DNA of 64,000 bases, from positions 682,001 to 746,000 of the forward strand of contig NZ_JAOEGC010000001.1 in assembly GCF_031801495.1 (NCBI RefSeq). The letters run 5' to 3'. This DNA comes from Agrobacterium tumefaciens_K. Lineage in GTDB: Bacteria; Pseudomonadota; Alphaproteobacteria; Rhizobiales; Rhizobiaceae. The notes beneath the pieces were generated by a model. That model was not told where the DNA came from, searched no databases, and worked only from the letters and a program-made list of their open reading frames with translations. This document shows, piece by piece, positions 43,964 through 51,869 of the stretch (positions within the stretch are counted from its first letter, which is position 1; every line of letters starts with the position of its first letter). The position numbers and the translations under genes are program-made.

Positions 43964-43979
43964 GCGTCCTCGCAAAATA

Positions 43980-43989
43980 TTTTCATGAA
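43980..43989. promoter_or_regulatory. Palindrome upstream of the ridA-type operon
   Basis: TTTCATGAAA is a perfect 10-bp palindrome within AT-rich flanks, 17 bases before the start of the minus-strand operon. It could be an operator; the regulator is unknown. Confidence 0.35.
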
Positions 43990-44335
43990 AATACAATCAA
44001 CGCCGGATCAATACCGTATTTTGGCAATAAACGCCATATTTATGTAAATTATTTAGCAAAAGACCGTAATCCCCATCTTCGACGGGCTTAGAGAGCTGAA
44101 ACGGATCCTCGCCGCCCAGATACGCGACCAGTCAAAGGATACCAGGACGGAGGACATAACTTCGACAGAGCGAAGAGCGACGTTTTTTCAAAGGCAGAAG
44201 GACGACAGCGCCGCATATTCATAGCCGCGCGCTACAGACGGGCGGGCCCGCAAGACGTTAGCCGCGGCTAACCGCTTCGCGAAATCTACTGTGACGGACG
44301 CGGCTGGCAAGCCAGTGGCGTCGTCACGCAGGAAC
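43990..44335. other. Intergenic region with one parS site
   Basis: No supported gene was found here. It contains the AT-rich promoter side of the ridA operon (to about 44060) and a parS palindrome at 44257-44272. A small minus-strand frame (44188-44409) has no ribosome site or recognisable motif. Confidence 0.5.
44257..44272. other. parS: parS centromere site 1
   Basis: GTTAGCCGCGGCTAAC is a perfect 16-bp palindrome, identical to two copies upstream of repA. It fits the GTT-N10-AAC form of repABC partition sites bound by RepB. It lies about 1.6 kb from the other two. Confidence 0.8.
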
Positions 44336-45727
44336 TCAGAGTAATCGGATTTCCCGCAACTCGCCCTTTTCCGTGCCTCCATTAACCCGAGCAGAAATTG
44401 TCCGCGCAATCTGCTGCGCCTGCACGCGGATATCCGGCACAGCGGTAATCTCCCAGAACCGTCCGGCCGTCAGTGCACCAGCCGCGAAAAGACCGCTCCA
44501 TGGCCGACCGCCCGGCGCGACAAGACGGGAATTGTCATCCACTTCAACGCCGAGGCCAAGCGGATCGAGGGTGATCACACTGTCTTTTTTCATCGTCTGC
44601 AAAAGTGGCGAATGCCCAATCCCGGCGCGCTCCATGCCCGTACAGTTCACTACCCAATCCACCTCCAGTTCGATCAGGTCCTGCGTATGCCTGCGACGAT
44701 ATTCTACTGCAATGCCATCCTCCGTCGGCTCGAGGGCGCGGAGGTAGCCGGCGTGGATTTTCACGGTCCCTTCATCGCGAAGTTCCGCGAACACCTTGTG
44801 CACCTCGGGTGCGATACGATGCCGGTGAATATTCCACCATGCTAGTGCGTGTCGCAAAAAGCGTCCGCGTTGTTCGACGCTCAATCTTTGCCAGAGTGTT
44901 TGCGTCTGCGGACGCAGTCCGTCCATGACGCTTCGCCACTGCGTCCCATCCCTCACCTGCCGCCGAAGAGCGGACAGTAAAGCGCTGATCTCGGTCACGT
45001 TCTCCGGCAAGTACGGCGGGACAGGTGGCAATGGCGGATTAAGATGAGGATGAGGTGCAAGACCGCGCCTGGAGAGAACATGGATCGGTCCCCGATGCCC
45101 CTTTCCACGCAACGTCATGACCTGATCGATCATCGTCAAACCCGATCCAAGGATACAGATGCGATCGGCCGATTTCACGCGAGACAACCAACCCGGCGCC
45201 CAGCAATGGTTGACGACATTCGGCAACGACACGCGATCGGGTTCCACCGGCAGGCTTGCAGAACCAAGCCCGAGACACATGACGACATTTCGAGCCTCCA
45301 TTCTCTCGCCGTTGTCGAGCTGGAAAGAAAACGCATCGTCAGCCGCCGGCCGACATGATGAAGCCTTAGCGCGAATGAAATCCACCCTCACCCGTTGGTC
45401 GCGGCTTCTCAAGAGCGACGCCAACCTGTCCCTAAGATAAAGTCCGTAATCTCCGCGCGACGCGAACAGCAGCGGATCGTTAGCGATATCCTTTTCACGA
45501 AGCCACTCCAGAAAGTCGTCCGGCCGGTCCGGAAACAGGCTCATCCTTCCTGCGGGCACGTTGAGGCGATGAAACGGTAACTCGGTGCGATAAGCCGTGC
45601 CGCGTCCGAAATCGGCATCGTCTCCGACGATGGCAATCGATGCGTCTGAAGGCAAGGATGACAATAGCTGGATGGTGACGGATATGGCTGAAAATCCGGT
45701 TCCGACTATGGCGACATCATAAGACAT
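44336..45727 (-). CDS. FAD/NAD(P)-binding protein (COG4529 type)
   Basis: The 463-aa protein begins with a Rossmann dinucleotide loop variant (VAIVGTGFSAISV). It has a second nucleotide-binding site (ICILGSGLTMIDQV near residue 190) and the family motifs GRGTAY and FHRLNVPAGRMSLFPD. Members of this group (YdhS/HpnW-like) are uncharacterised monooxygenase-like flavoproteins. It reads away from repA and lies between parS sites, so RepB spreading could influence its expression. Confidence 0.75.
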   Translation of the reverse strand: MSYDVAIVGTGFSAISVTIQLLSSLPSDASIAIVGDDADFGRGTAYRTELPFHRLNVPAGRMSLFPDRPDDFLEWLREKDIANDPLLFASRGDYGLYLRDRLASLLRSRDQRVRVDFIRAKASSCRPAADDAFSFQLDNGERMEARNVVMCLGLGSASLPVEPDRVSLPNVVNHCWAPGWLSRVKSADRICILGSGLTMIDQVMTLRGKGHRGPIHVLSRRGLAPHPHLNPPLPPVPPYLPENVTEISALLSALRRQVRDGTQWRSVMDGLRPQTQTLWQRLSVEQRGRFLRHALAWWNIHRHRIAPEVHKVFAELRDEGTVKIHAGYLRALEPTEDGIAVEYRRRHTQDLIELEVDWVVNCTGMERAGIGHSPLLQTMKKDSVITLDPLGLGVEVDDNSRLVAPGGRPWSGLFAAGALTAGRFWEITAVPDIRVQAQQIARTISARVNGGTEKGELREIRLL

Positions 45728-45879
45728 CCGCGCCTCCTTCTATTGCAGTCCTTCTTGAACGCCTCTTCTCTAAGGCGTCCATACTCCACTCAGCGAGTAG
45801 AGATTAAAATATTCTCAGAGTCTAGCCCGTGGATTTCATCACGACTTCCCATAGGCGTTCAGAATGAAATCGCGATGCG

Positions 45880-45895
45880 GTTAGCCGCGGCTAAC
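45880..45895. other. parS: parS centromere site 2
   Basis: A second perfect copy of GTTAGCCGCGGCTAAC, 268 bases upstream of the chosen repA start. Confidence 0.85.
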
Positions 45896-45957
45896 TGTTC
45901 ATGTTGCTCAATCCAGCAGACGGGAATCCCCGGATTCAAGCCGGAACAGCGCAACCT

Positions 45958-45973
45958 GTTAGCCGCGGCTAAC
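45958..45973. other. parS: parS centromere site 3
   Basis: A third perfect copy of GTTAGCCGCGGCTAAC, 78 bp (start to start) from the previous copy and 190 bases upstream of the repA start. Confidence 0.85.
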
Positions 45974-46147
45974 CCGAAAAAGCAAAAATGAAAAAATTGA
46001 TTCTCCGCCAATGCCTTAGAAGGAGTTTTGGACACCTTGAAAAAGCCTATTGCGCCCAAAAGAGAATCGGCGCTTATATCTCAGTTGCGGAAAAAAACGT
46101 CTTTTTCGGAAAAAACCGCAACTGCACCATCGAGCGAAAGAAGAGCT

Positions 46148-47362
46148 ATGACACAGAGCGCCGACTCAACCCTTGCTGAAAAGGCATCCGATCTGACGGG
46201 CCTTATACAACAGCATTCGGCTGCGTTGTCAGCCCAACTGCAGGCGCACAATGCAAATACCTTTTCGCCCCATACCGAAAAGAGCATGCGGCACTTCTCT
46301 CCGGCTGAAACGGCAAAGCTGATTGGCATCGGTGAGGCATATCTGCGTCAGATCGCAGCTGAGCTTCCCGATCTCGACGCTGCGCAGGCAACCGGTCGCC
46401 GGTCCTATTCGGTGGAAGACATTCATAACATCAGAAAGTTTCTCGACCAGGGCGCTCGCGGAACTCGTCGTTACCTGCCCCATCGCCGCGAAGGTGAAGA
46501 GCTGCAGGTCATTGCCGTCATGAACTTCAAAGGCGGCTCTGGCAAAACCACGACGTCGGCTCACCTTTCCCAATATCTGGCGCTGCGCGGTTATCGCGTC
46601 CTTGCCATCGATCTCGATCCGCAGGCCAGTCTTTCGGCCCTCTTCGGTCACCAGCCGGAAATCGACGTCGGACCGAACGAGACGCTCTATGGCGCGATCC
46701 GTTACGACGAAGAACGCCGCCCGATCGCCGAGATTGTTCGTGGCACCTATATTCCCGATCTCCATATCGTTCCGGGCAACCTGGAACTGATGGAGTTCGA
46801 ACATGACACACCCCGCGCGCTGATGCGTCGTGCCCCGGGCGATACGCTTTTCTTCGCTCGTATCGGTCAGGCGATTGCCCAGGCGCAGAATTTCTACGAT
46901 GTCGTCGTCATCGATTGTCCGCCACAGCTGGGCTATCTGACGCTTTCCGCACTCACCGCGGCAACATCAGTTCTCGTCACCGTTCATCCGCAGATGCTGG
47001 ATGTGATGTCGATGAACCAGTTCCTTGCCATGACCGGCGATCTTCTGGCTGAAATCGGCCGTGCGGGCGCCCGGTCGGATTATAACTGGATGCGCTATCT
47101 GGTGACCCGTTTCGAACCGAGCGACGGACCACAGAACCAGATGGTCGCTTTCCTCCGTTCGATCTTCGGCGAGAACGTTCTCAATCATCCGATGCTGAAA
47201 AGTACTGCGGTTTCGGATGCCGGTCTGACGAACCAGACATTGTTCGAAGTCGAGCGTACGCAGTTTACCAGAGCGACATATGACCGGGCGCTGGACGCCA
47301 TGAACAGCGTCAATGCCGAAATCGAAGGACTTATCAAGAAAGCGTGGGGTAGAGCAGCATGA
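46148..47362 (+). CDS. repA: Plasmid partitioning ATPase RepA (ParA family)
   Basis: From ATG 46148 the protein is 404 aa, the normal RepA size; a TTG at 46028 with AGGAG close by would add 40 residues. The N-terminal region (residues 60-130) has a winged-helix segment (FSPAETAKLIGIGEAYLRQIA). It is followed by the deviant Walker A FKGGSGKTTTSAHLSQ and the VVVIDCPPQLG Walker B. RepA segregates replicons with RepB and represses the operon. It overlaps repB by ATGA. Confidence 0.92.
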   Translation: MTQSADSTLAEKASDLTGLIQQHSAALSAQLQAHNANTFSPHTEKSMRHFSPAETAKLIGIGEAYLRQIAAELPDLDAAQATGRRSYSVEDIHNIRKFLDQGARGTRRYLPHRREGEELQVIAVMNFKGGSGKTTTSAHLSQYLALRGYRVLAIDLDPQASLSALFGHQPEIDVGPNETLYGAIRYDEERRPIAEIVRGTYIPDLHIVPGNLELMEFEHDTPRALMRRAPGDTLFFARIGQAIAQAQNFYDVVVIDCPPQLGYLTLSALTAATSVLVTVHPQMLDVMSMNQFLAMTGDLLAEIGRAGARSDYNWMRYLVTRFEPSDGPQNQMVAFLRSIFGENVLNHPMLKSTAVSDAGLTNQTLFEVERTQFTRATYDRALDAMNSVNAEIEGLIKKAWGRAA

Positions 47363-48372
47363 GCAGAAAACAGATCTTCGCAAATCTTGGTTCTCCGAAT
47401 GCCGAAAACAATGAGCCGGCACAGGAACGTGCTCGCCCGCGTATCAGACCCATCCTCGGTTCACCGGAGCTCGTCAACGACGTTCTCGGTTCGCCGGTTG
47501 GCATGATCGGTCAGTCGCTGAACGAGGTTTCAGAGCGCGGCAAACGTGCCGAAGAAATCGAAAAACGTCTGGCCGAAGGTCTGACCATCGTTTCGCTTGA
47601 TCCGGCAGATATCGATCCTTCGTTCATCCCGGACAGAATGCCGTCGTCTGCGGAAGACGATGCCGGTCTGGTCGAGGCCATTCGTGAGCAGGGACAGCAG
47701 GTTCCTATTCTCGTGCGTCCTCACCCGGAATATCCCGGCCGTTATCAGGTCGCCTTCGGTCACCGCCGTCTGCGCGCCATCTCCGCCATCGGTATTCCAG
47801 TAAAAGCAGTCGTTCGTGACCTTACCGATGAGCAGCTGGTCGTCGCACAAGGCCAGGAGAACAACGAGCGTCGGGACCTCACCTACATCGAAAAGGCGCG
47901 TTTTGCTCAGAAGCTCCAGATCCGGTTCCCCCGCGACACGATCATGGCGGCAATGTCGCTGTATAAGAGTGATCTTTCCAACATGCTGTCGGTTGTTGGC
48001 CGTATTCCCGAGGATCTCGTTGATCTTATCGGCCCCGCACCAACAGTCGGCCGCCGTAACTGGATGGATCTCGCAGAGCAACTCTCCTCCTCGCAGGTAA
48101 AGGAAGCAGCGCGGGCCTATGTTCAGGACCCAAGCGTTGCCGCCCTGCCATCCGAAGAACGTTTCAAGTCGCTCCTCGACTTCCTCAAGCCGAAGGCACA
48201 GGCAAAAAAAGCTGGCGTATGGTCTTCGGAAAGCGGTGGGCGACTGGCGAAGATCGTAGAGAGCGACCGCAAGGTGGAAATCTCGATCGACCGGAAGGAA
48301 GCGCCAGAATTTGCCGACTTCGTTCTGGAGCACCTTCAGACACTGTTTGCTGAACACCAGTCCAAACGGTAA
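47359..48372 (+). CDS. repB: Plasmid partitioning protein RepB (ParB family)
   Basis: The 337-aa ParB-type protein has an N-terminal RepA-interaction stretch, a ParB/Srx domain with AFGHRRLRAISAIG and the ENNERRDLTYIEKARFAQKL box, and then the RepB family domain. It binds the GTTAGCCGCGGCTAAC parS sites upstream. It is translationally coupled to repA through ATGA. The long repB-repC gap that follows carries the antisense RNA. Confidence 0.92.
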   Translation: MSRKQIFANLGSPNAENNEPAQERARPRIRPILGSPELVNDVLGSPVGMIGQSLNEVSERGKRAEEIEKRLAEGLTIVSLDPADIDPSFIPDRMPSSAEDDAGLVEAIREQGQQVPILVRPHPEYPGRYQVAFGHRRLRAISAIGIPVKAVVRDLTDEQLVVAQGQENNERRDLTYIEKARFAQKLQIRFPRDTIMAAMSLYKSDLSNMLSVVGRIPEDLVDLIGPAPTVGRRNWMDLAEQLSSSQVKEAARAYVQDPSVAALPSEERFKSLLDFLKPKAQAKKAGVWSSESGGRLAKIVESDRKVEISIDRKEAPEFADFVLEHLQTLFAEHQSKR

Positions 48373-48511
48373 TTTATTCGGGCATTGGCTTGAAAAGCGG
48401 GACGCGGTTTTCAGGCAATCCGATGCTCAAACAGACAAACGGAGCGACGAAGCCTCTTTATTTGGTGAGCCGCTCTAATCTCAACGACCAACAGGAGAAA
48501 TAGCCCAAAAG

Positions 48512-48560
48512 AAAAAAGCCCCCGAACGTTGCCGCGCGGAAGCCTTTCTTTGATTTAAGC
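48512..48560 (-). ncRNA. repABC antisense counter-transcribed RNA (ctRNA, incompatibility RNA)
   Basis: On the minus strand in the repB-repC gap, TTGACT (48595-48590), a 17-bp spacer and GATTCT (48572-48567) form a promoter. The transcript would start near 48560. It ends in an intrinsic terminator with stem GCTTCCG (48543-48537) / CGGGGGC (48524-48518) and AAAAAA on the plus strand (48512-48517), giving about 50 nt. Size, place and structure match known repABC ctRNAs that repress repC. Confidence 0.8.
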
Positions 48561-48657
48561 ACCCGAAGAATCTCATTTCCGCGAATCATAGTCAAGAGTC
48601 TTGGCATCGAAATTTTTCGGTGAGCGATTTTCTTTTGCCTTTTGAAAGGTGAAAGAC

Positions 48658-49935
48658 ATGGACAGCACATGCGTAACGACGCCTTTTGGGCGGCGAACAA
48701 TGTCGTTTGGCATTCTCGCTACCCAATTCGCGGCGCAGAAGATCAAATCGGTTGCAGCCGTCGACAAGTGGAAACTCTATCGCTCGGTTTGCGAAGCACG
48801 CCCATTGCTGGGTGTGACTGATCGTTCTCTGGCCGTTCTGAACGCTCTTTTGAGCTTCTATCCAAAAACCGAATTGTCTGGCGAAACCGATCTCGTGGTT
48901 TTTCCGTCCAATTTGCAATTGTCTCTGCGTGCACATGGCATGGCGGAGCAGACATTGCGCCGGCATCTTTCCGCCCTCGTCGAAGCGGGCCTGATCATCC
49001 GAAAGGACAGTCCGAACGGAAAACGTTATGCCCGCAAGACAAAAGGGGGAGATATCAGTGAGGCCTATGGATTCTCGCTGGCGCCGCTTCTTGCCCGTAA
49101 AGCGGAAATCGAAGAAATGGCCGAGCGGATCATTGCCGAGCGTCTCGATGTTCAGCGTCTGCGTGAAAAGATCAGTCTGTGCCGTCGCGACATCCAAAAA
49201 TTCTGCGAGATGCTCGCCATCGATGGTCAGCCGGATGTCGCTGCCGAATTTCAGACCCGTTACAGCGCGGCGGCAAACTCGCTCGGTCGTAATCCAAAAA
49301 CCATTCAGCTTGAGAAAATCGCGGGGATTTTGGGCTCTCTGCGTGCAGAAATAGCCAACTATCTGGAAAATATTGCAAAATCCGAAAAAACGAGCGGCAA
49401 TGACCGCCAGAATGAGCGCCACATAAAGAATTCAGAATCCGAATCCATATCTGAAGCATGCGTTTCCACGCCAACCGCTGCCATTGCACCTGTCGATCCC
49501 AAAGCCAACCGTTCACCGGTTACTGTTGCAAACAGTGCAAAACCCGACCACCAGCCTCCCAAGCCCGTTCTTCAAAAGCAATTTTTTGTTCCTGATATTG
49601 TTTTGGTTTTGAAAGCTTGCCCGGACATTGCGCTTTATGCCCCAGCGGCAACGGTAACAGGATGGCGGGATCTCGAGGTGGCAACCTCGGTCGTCAGAAC
49701 CATGTTCAATATCAGCCAGTCGGCTTATCAGGATGCTGTCGCCGTCTTCGGCAGACAGGCTACGGCGGCTGTGCTGGCGTGTCTGTTGCAAAAGGCGGAG
49801 CAGATCAGCTCTCTGGGTGGATATCTCCGTAATCTGACACAGAAGGCGCGTGAGGGCGGTTTCGACCTGAATGCGATGCTGACAGCGCAACTGCGTGCCA
49901 GAAGCGAAGGAGCGGGCAGGGCCGTGCGGCAATGA
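48658..49935 (+). CDS. repC: Replication initiator RepC
   Basis: The start at ATG 48658 (425 aa) fits the family N-terminus DSTCVTTPFGRR; a GTG at 48649 is a weaker alternative. The N-terminal winged-helix region (residues 50-120, MAEQTLRRHLSALVEAGLIIRK) binds DNA. A low-complexity linker (about residues 245-310) separates it from the conserved C-terminal helical domain. In repABC replicons the origin lies inside repC. Its synthesis is expected to be limited by the antisense RNA at 48512-48560. Confidence 0.93.
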   Translation: MDSTCVTTPFGRRTMSFGILATQFAAQKIKSVAAVDKWKLYRSVCEARPLLGVTDRSLAVLNALLSFYPKTELSGETDLVVFPSNLQLSLRAHGMAEQTLRRHLSALVEAGLIIRKDSPNGKRYARKTKGGDISEAYGFSLAPLLARKAEIEEMAERIIAERLDVQRLREKISLCRRDIQKFCEMLAIDGQPDVAAEFQTRYSAAANSLGRNPKTIQLEKIAGILGSLRAEIANYLENIAKSEKTSGNDRQNERHIKNSESESISEACVSTPTAAIAPVDPKANRSPVTVANSAKPDHQPPKPVLQKQFFVPDIVLVLKACPDIALYAPAATVTGWRDLEVATSVVRTMFNISQSAYQDAVAVFGRQATAAVLACLLQKAEQISSLGGYLRNLTQKAREGGFDLNAMLTAQLRARSEGAGRAVRQ

Positions 49936-50246
49936 CACGGAAAATGGCCAGCCCAGGCCGGTCAGTTGCGAAAACCGGCTTATGGCGCTAAGCTCGCGTC
50001 ATTCCTGAGCTTTAAAGATTCGTTTCCAGACGGGTTGATTGTGGTCATGATCCACAGTCAAAAGGGTTCCTATGGTTAATCGTCAGTAATGAAAGTTAAG
50101 TGCGACTTAGGTTTCTTTACGGATTTTCCATATTTCGTTTCAATGGCTTGGATTCGCGGTTTTGGAATCCTCCAGCTGCGCCTGAACGGTCTGCCAAACG
50201 GGGAAAGGCGGGGAAGAACATTTTAGTATCCGTCGTGGGCGGGCTG
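49936..50246. other. Intergenic region after repC
   Basis: GCCGGT (49957-49962) and ACCGGC (49974-49979) form a hairpin just after repC without a T-run. Otherwise I see no gene or clear regulatory site. Confidence 0.4.
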
Positions 50247-50489
50247 ATGAAACCCTGGAACACCATTGCGCGTTTCCACCGCGTGGCATCAACGGAAGAC
50301 GAACTCATGACCTTTCCTGACGAGATGGAGCTGGCGGTTGCTCTCTACATGGCGGAGACGGCGTCGCCTCGCCCAAAGGCTCTGGAAACGCTTCTGAGAG
50401 GCTGGCTGGAGGAGAAGGGATATCTGACCGGCAACGGCGAGGAGGGTGGCGTGTCCCTGACCGACATTCCCCGCGCCAGTGCGATCTGA
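50247..50489 (+). CDS. Small hypothetical protein downstream of repC
   Basis: 80 aa from ATG 50247 behind GGGCGGG; the frame is open back to 50100, but that part looks non-coding. The composition is acidic (EDELMTFPDEMELAVALYMAE) and soluble, with no membrane segment. It has no family I recognise, but codon use and a plausible ribosome site make it a reasonable gene. Confidence 0.4.
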   Translation: MKPWNTIARFHRVASTEDELMTFPDEMELAVALYMAETASPRPKALETLLRGWLEEKGYLTGNGEEGGVSLTDIPRASAI

Positions 50490-50650
50490 AGCCCTGTTCG
50501 TGACGACAAGGTTATGGCGTCTGCAGAACGATCAGGTCGGTGATCAGTGCTTTCCTTTACATGAGTGGATTGCATCCGCTGCCGCGCCTCGACTGACAGC
50601 ACCCCGCCACACTCTTTCTGCATTGGAAATGCCCTGAAACAAGGAGCAGC

Positions 50651-51856
50651 ATGAGCGACGGAATAGAGACGGAAGCGCTCCCGAAGAGCGCAAAAGCGCG
50701 GAACTGGATCAAGCAGGAAGGGCAGGACGCCGAAAAGGCGACCTTTCCTGAACTCTTCTTCGACCTTGTTTTTGTTTTTGCGCTGATACAGCTGTCTCAC
50801 GCGCTGGCGGAGGATTTCGGTCCGACAGCCGTTCTGGAAGCGGCCGTTCTGATCCTTTCCTTGTGGTGGCTCTGGATCCACACGACCTGGATCACCAATC
50901 TGCTCAATACGGAGGTTGAGCCTGTCCGGCTTCTTCTCTTCACCCTGATGTTCGGAGGTGTCCTGCTTGCGATCGCTTTACCGCAAGCGTTCGCGGAGCA
51001 GGGCTTTGCGTTCGCGCTGATCTACAGCGCCCTTCAGATCGGACGCAGCCTGTTTGCTCTATACGCATTCAGGGGACAAGACCGGCAGTCCTTTCTCGTC
51101 TTTCTGCGTGTCACGATCTGGCTGGCCATATCGAGCGTTTTCTGGATCGCTGGAGGATTGTCCGATCTGACAACCCGGCTTGTTTTCTGGGGCTGTGCGC
51201 TTGGTATCGAATATGCCGGTCCCGTGTGCCGTTATTTCGTTCCGGGAGTTCCCTCGAGCGACGAGGACAGGCTGCATCTTTCCGGTGAACATCTGGCGGA
51301 ACGCTGCGCGCTCTTCGTGATCATCTGTCTTGGAGAAACCATACTGACCACGGGGCGCACCGCCACCGATTACATGAGTTCCGGTCTGACATTCGTGGTC
51401 TTCTGCTCCGCTTTCATAAGTACCGTCGCGATGTGGTGGATCTACTTCCATCATGGTCAGGAAAAGGCGTCCAGAAAAGCCGAGAATGCGGACGAGAAGG
51501 CAAAGATCGCAAACAACCTTTTCAACTACGGGCACCTGCCCATCGTGGCCGGCATCATCGTCACCGCGGTTGGCGAGGATTTCAGCCTGTCACACAGCCA
51601 TGATGGCGCAACGGTGAGGGAAGCGATCGCAATTCTGGGCGGACCGATCCTCTTTCTTGCGGGAAATATTGGTGTGAAGATCGCTGCTGCCTATGAGCGG
51701 CCGCTTTCGCATGTCGTTGGTGTCGTCCTGCTGTGCCTGCTTCTGCCGCTGCAGGGCGTGCCGCTCTATGTTCTTCAGCTGGCCAGTACCGCGGTAATTC
51801 TGCTGGTTGCGGTCTGGGAATATCTTGCGCTACGCGGCAATACCGCCAATGCGTAA
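50651..51856 (+). CDS. Low temperature requirement protein A (LtrA) family membrane protein
   Basis: The 401-aa integral membrane protein has about ten hydrophobic segments. It has the LtrA hallmarks FPELFFDLVFVFALIQLSH near residue 35, ERCALFVIICLGETILTTG in the middle and YGHLPIVAGIIVTAVG near residue 300. LtrA was named in Listeria; its molecular role remains unclear. The gene is preceded by AAGGAGC and appears monocistronic. Confidence 0.85.
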   Translation: MSDGIETEALPKSAKARNWIKQEGQDAEKATFPELFFDLVFVFALIQLSHALAEDFGPTAVLEAAVLILSLWWLWIHTTWITNLLNTEVEPVRLLLFTLMFGGVLLAIALPQAFAEQGFAFALIYSALQIGRSLFALYAFRGQDRQSFLVFLRVTIWLAISSVFWIAGGLSDLTTRLVFWGCALGIEYAGPVCRYFVPGVPSSDEDRLHLSGEHLAERCALFVIICLGETILTTGRTATDYMSSGLTFVVFCSAFISTVAMWWIYFHHGQEKASRKAENADEKAKIANNLFNYGHLPIVAGIIVTAVGEDFSLSHSHDGATVREAIAILGGPILFLAGNIGVKIAAAYERPLSHVVGVVLLCLLLPLQGVPLYVLQLASTAVILLVAVWEYLALRGNTANA

Positions 51857-51869
51857 ACGGTGAGGATGG

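Larger units (their letters stand above)
45728..46147. promoter_or_regulatory. repABC upstream control region
   Basis: This 420-base stretch holds two parS sites and must contain the repABC promoter. An AGGAG at 46021-46025 precedes a TTG codon (46028) that opens an in-frame 40-codon extension of repA. No separate gene is supported. Confidence 0.6.

Noticed and set aside
44188..44409. 73-codon minus-strand frame containing a parS site
   Set aside because: It has no ribosome site or recognisable motif, and it overlaps the end of the flavoprotein gene.
45988..46179. 63-codon frame overlapping the repA start
   Set aside because: It has no ribosome site and overlaps repA out of frame; a leader peptide cannot be excluded but is unsupported.
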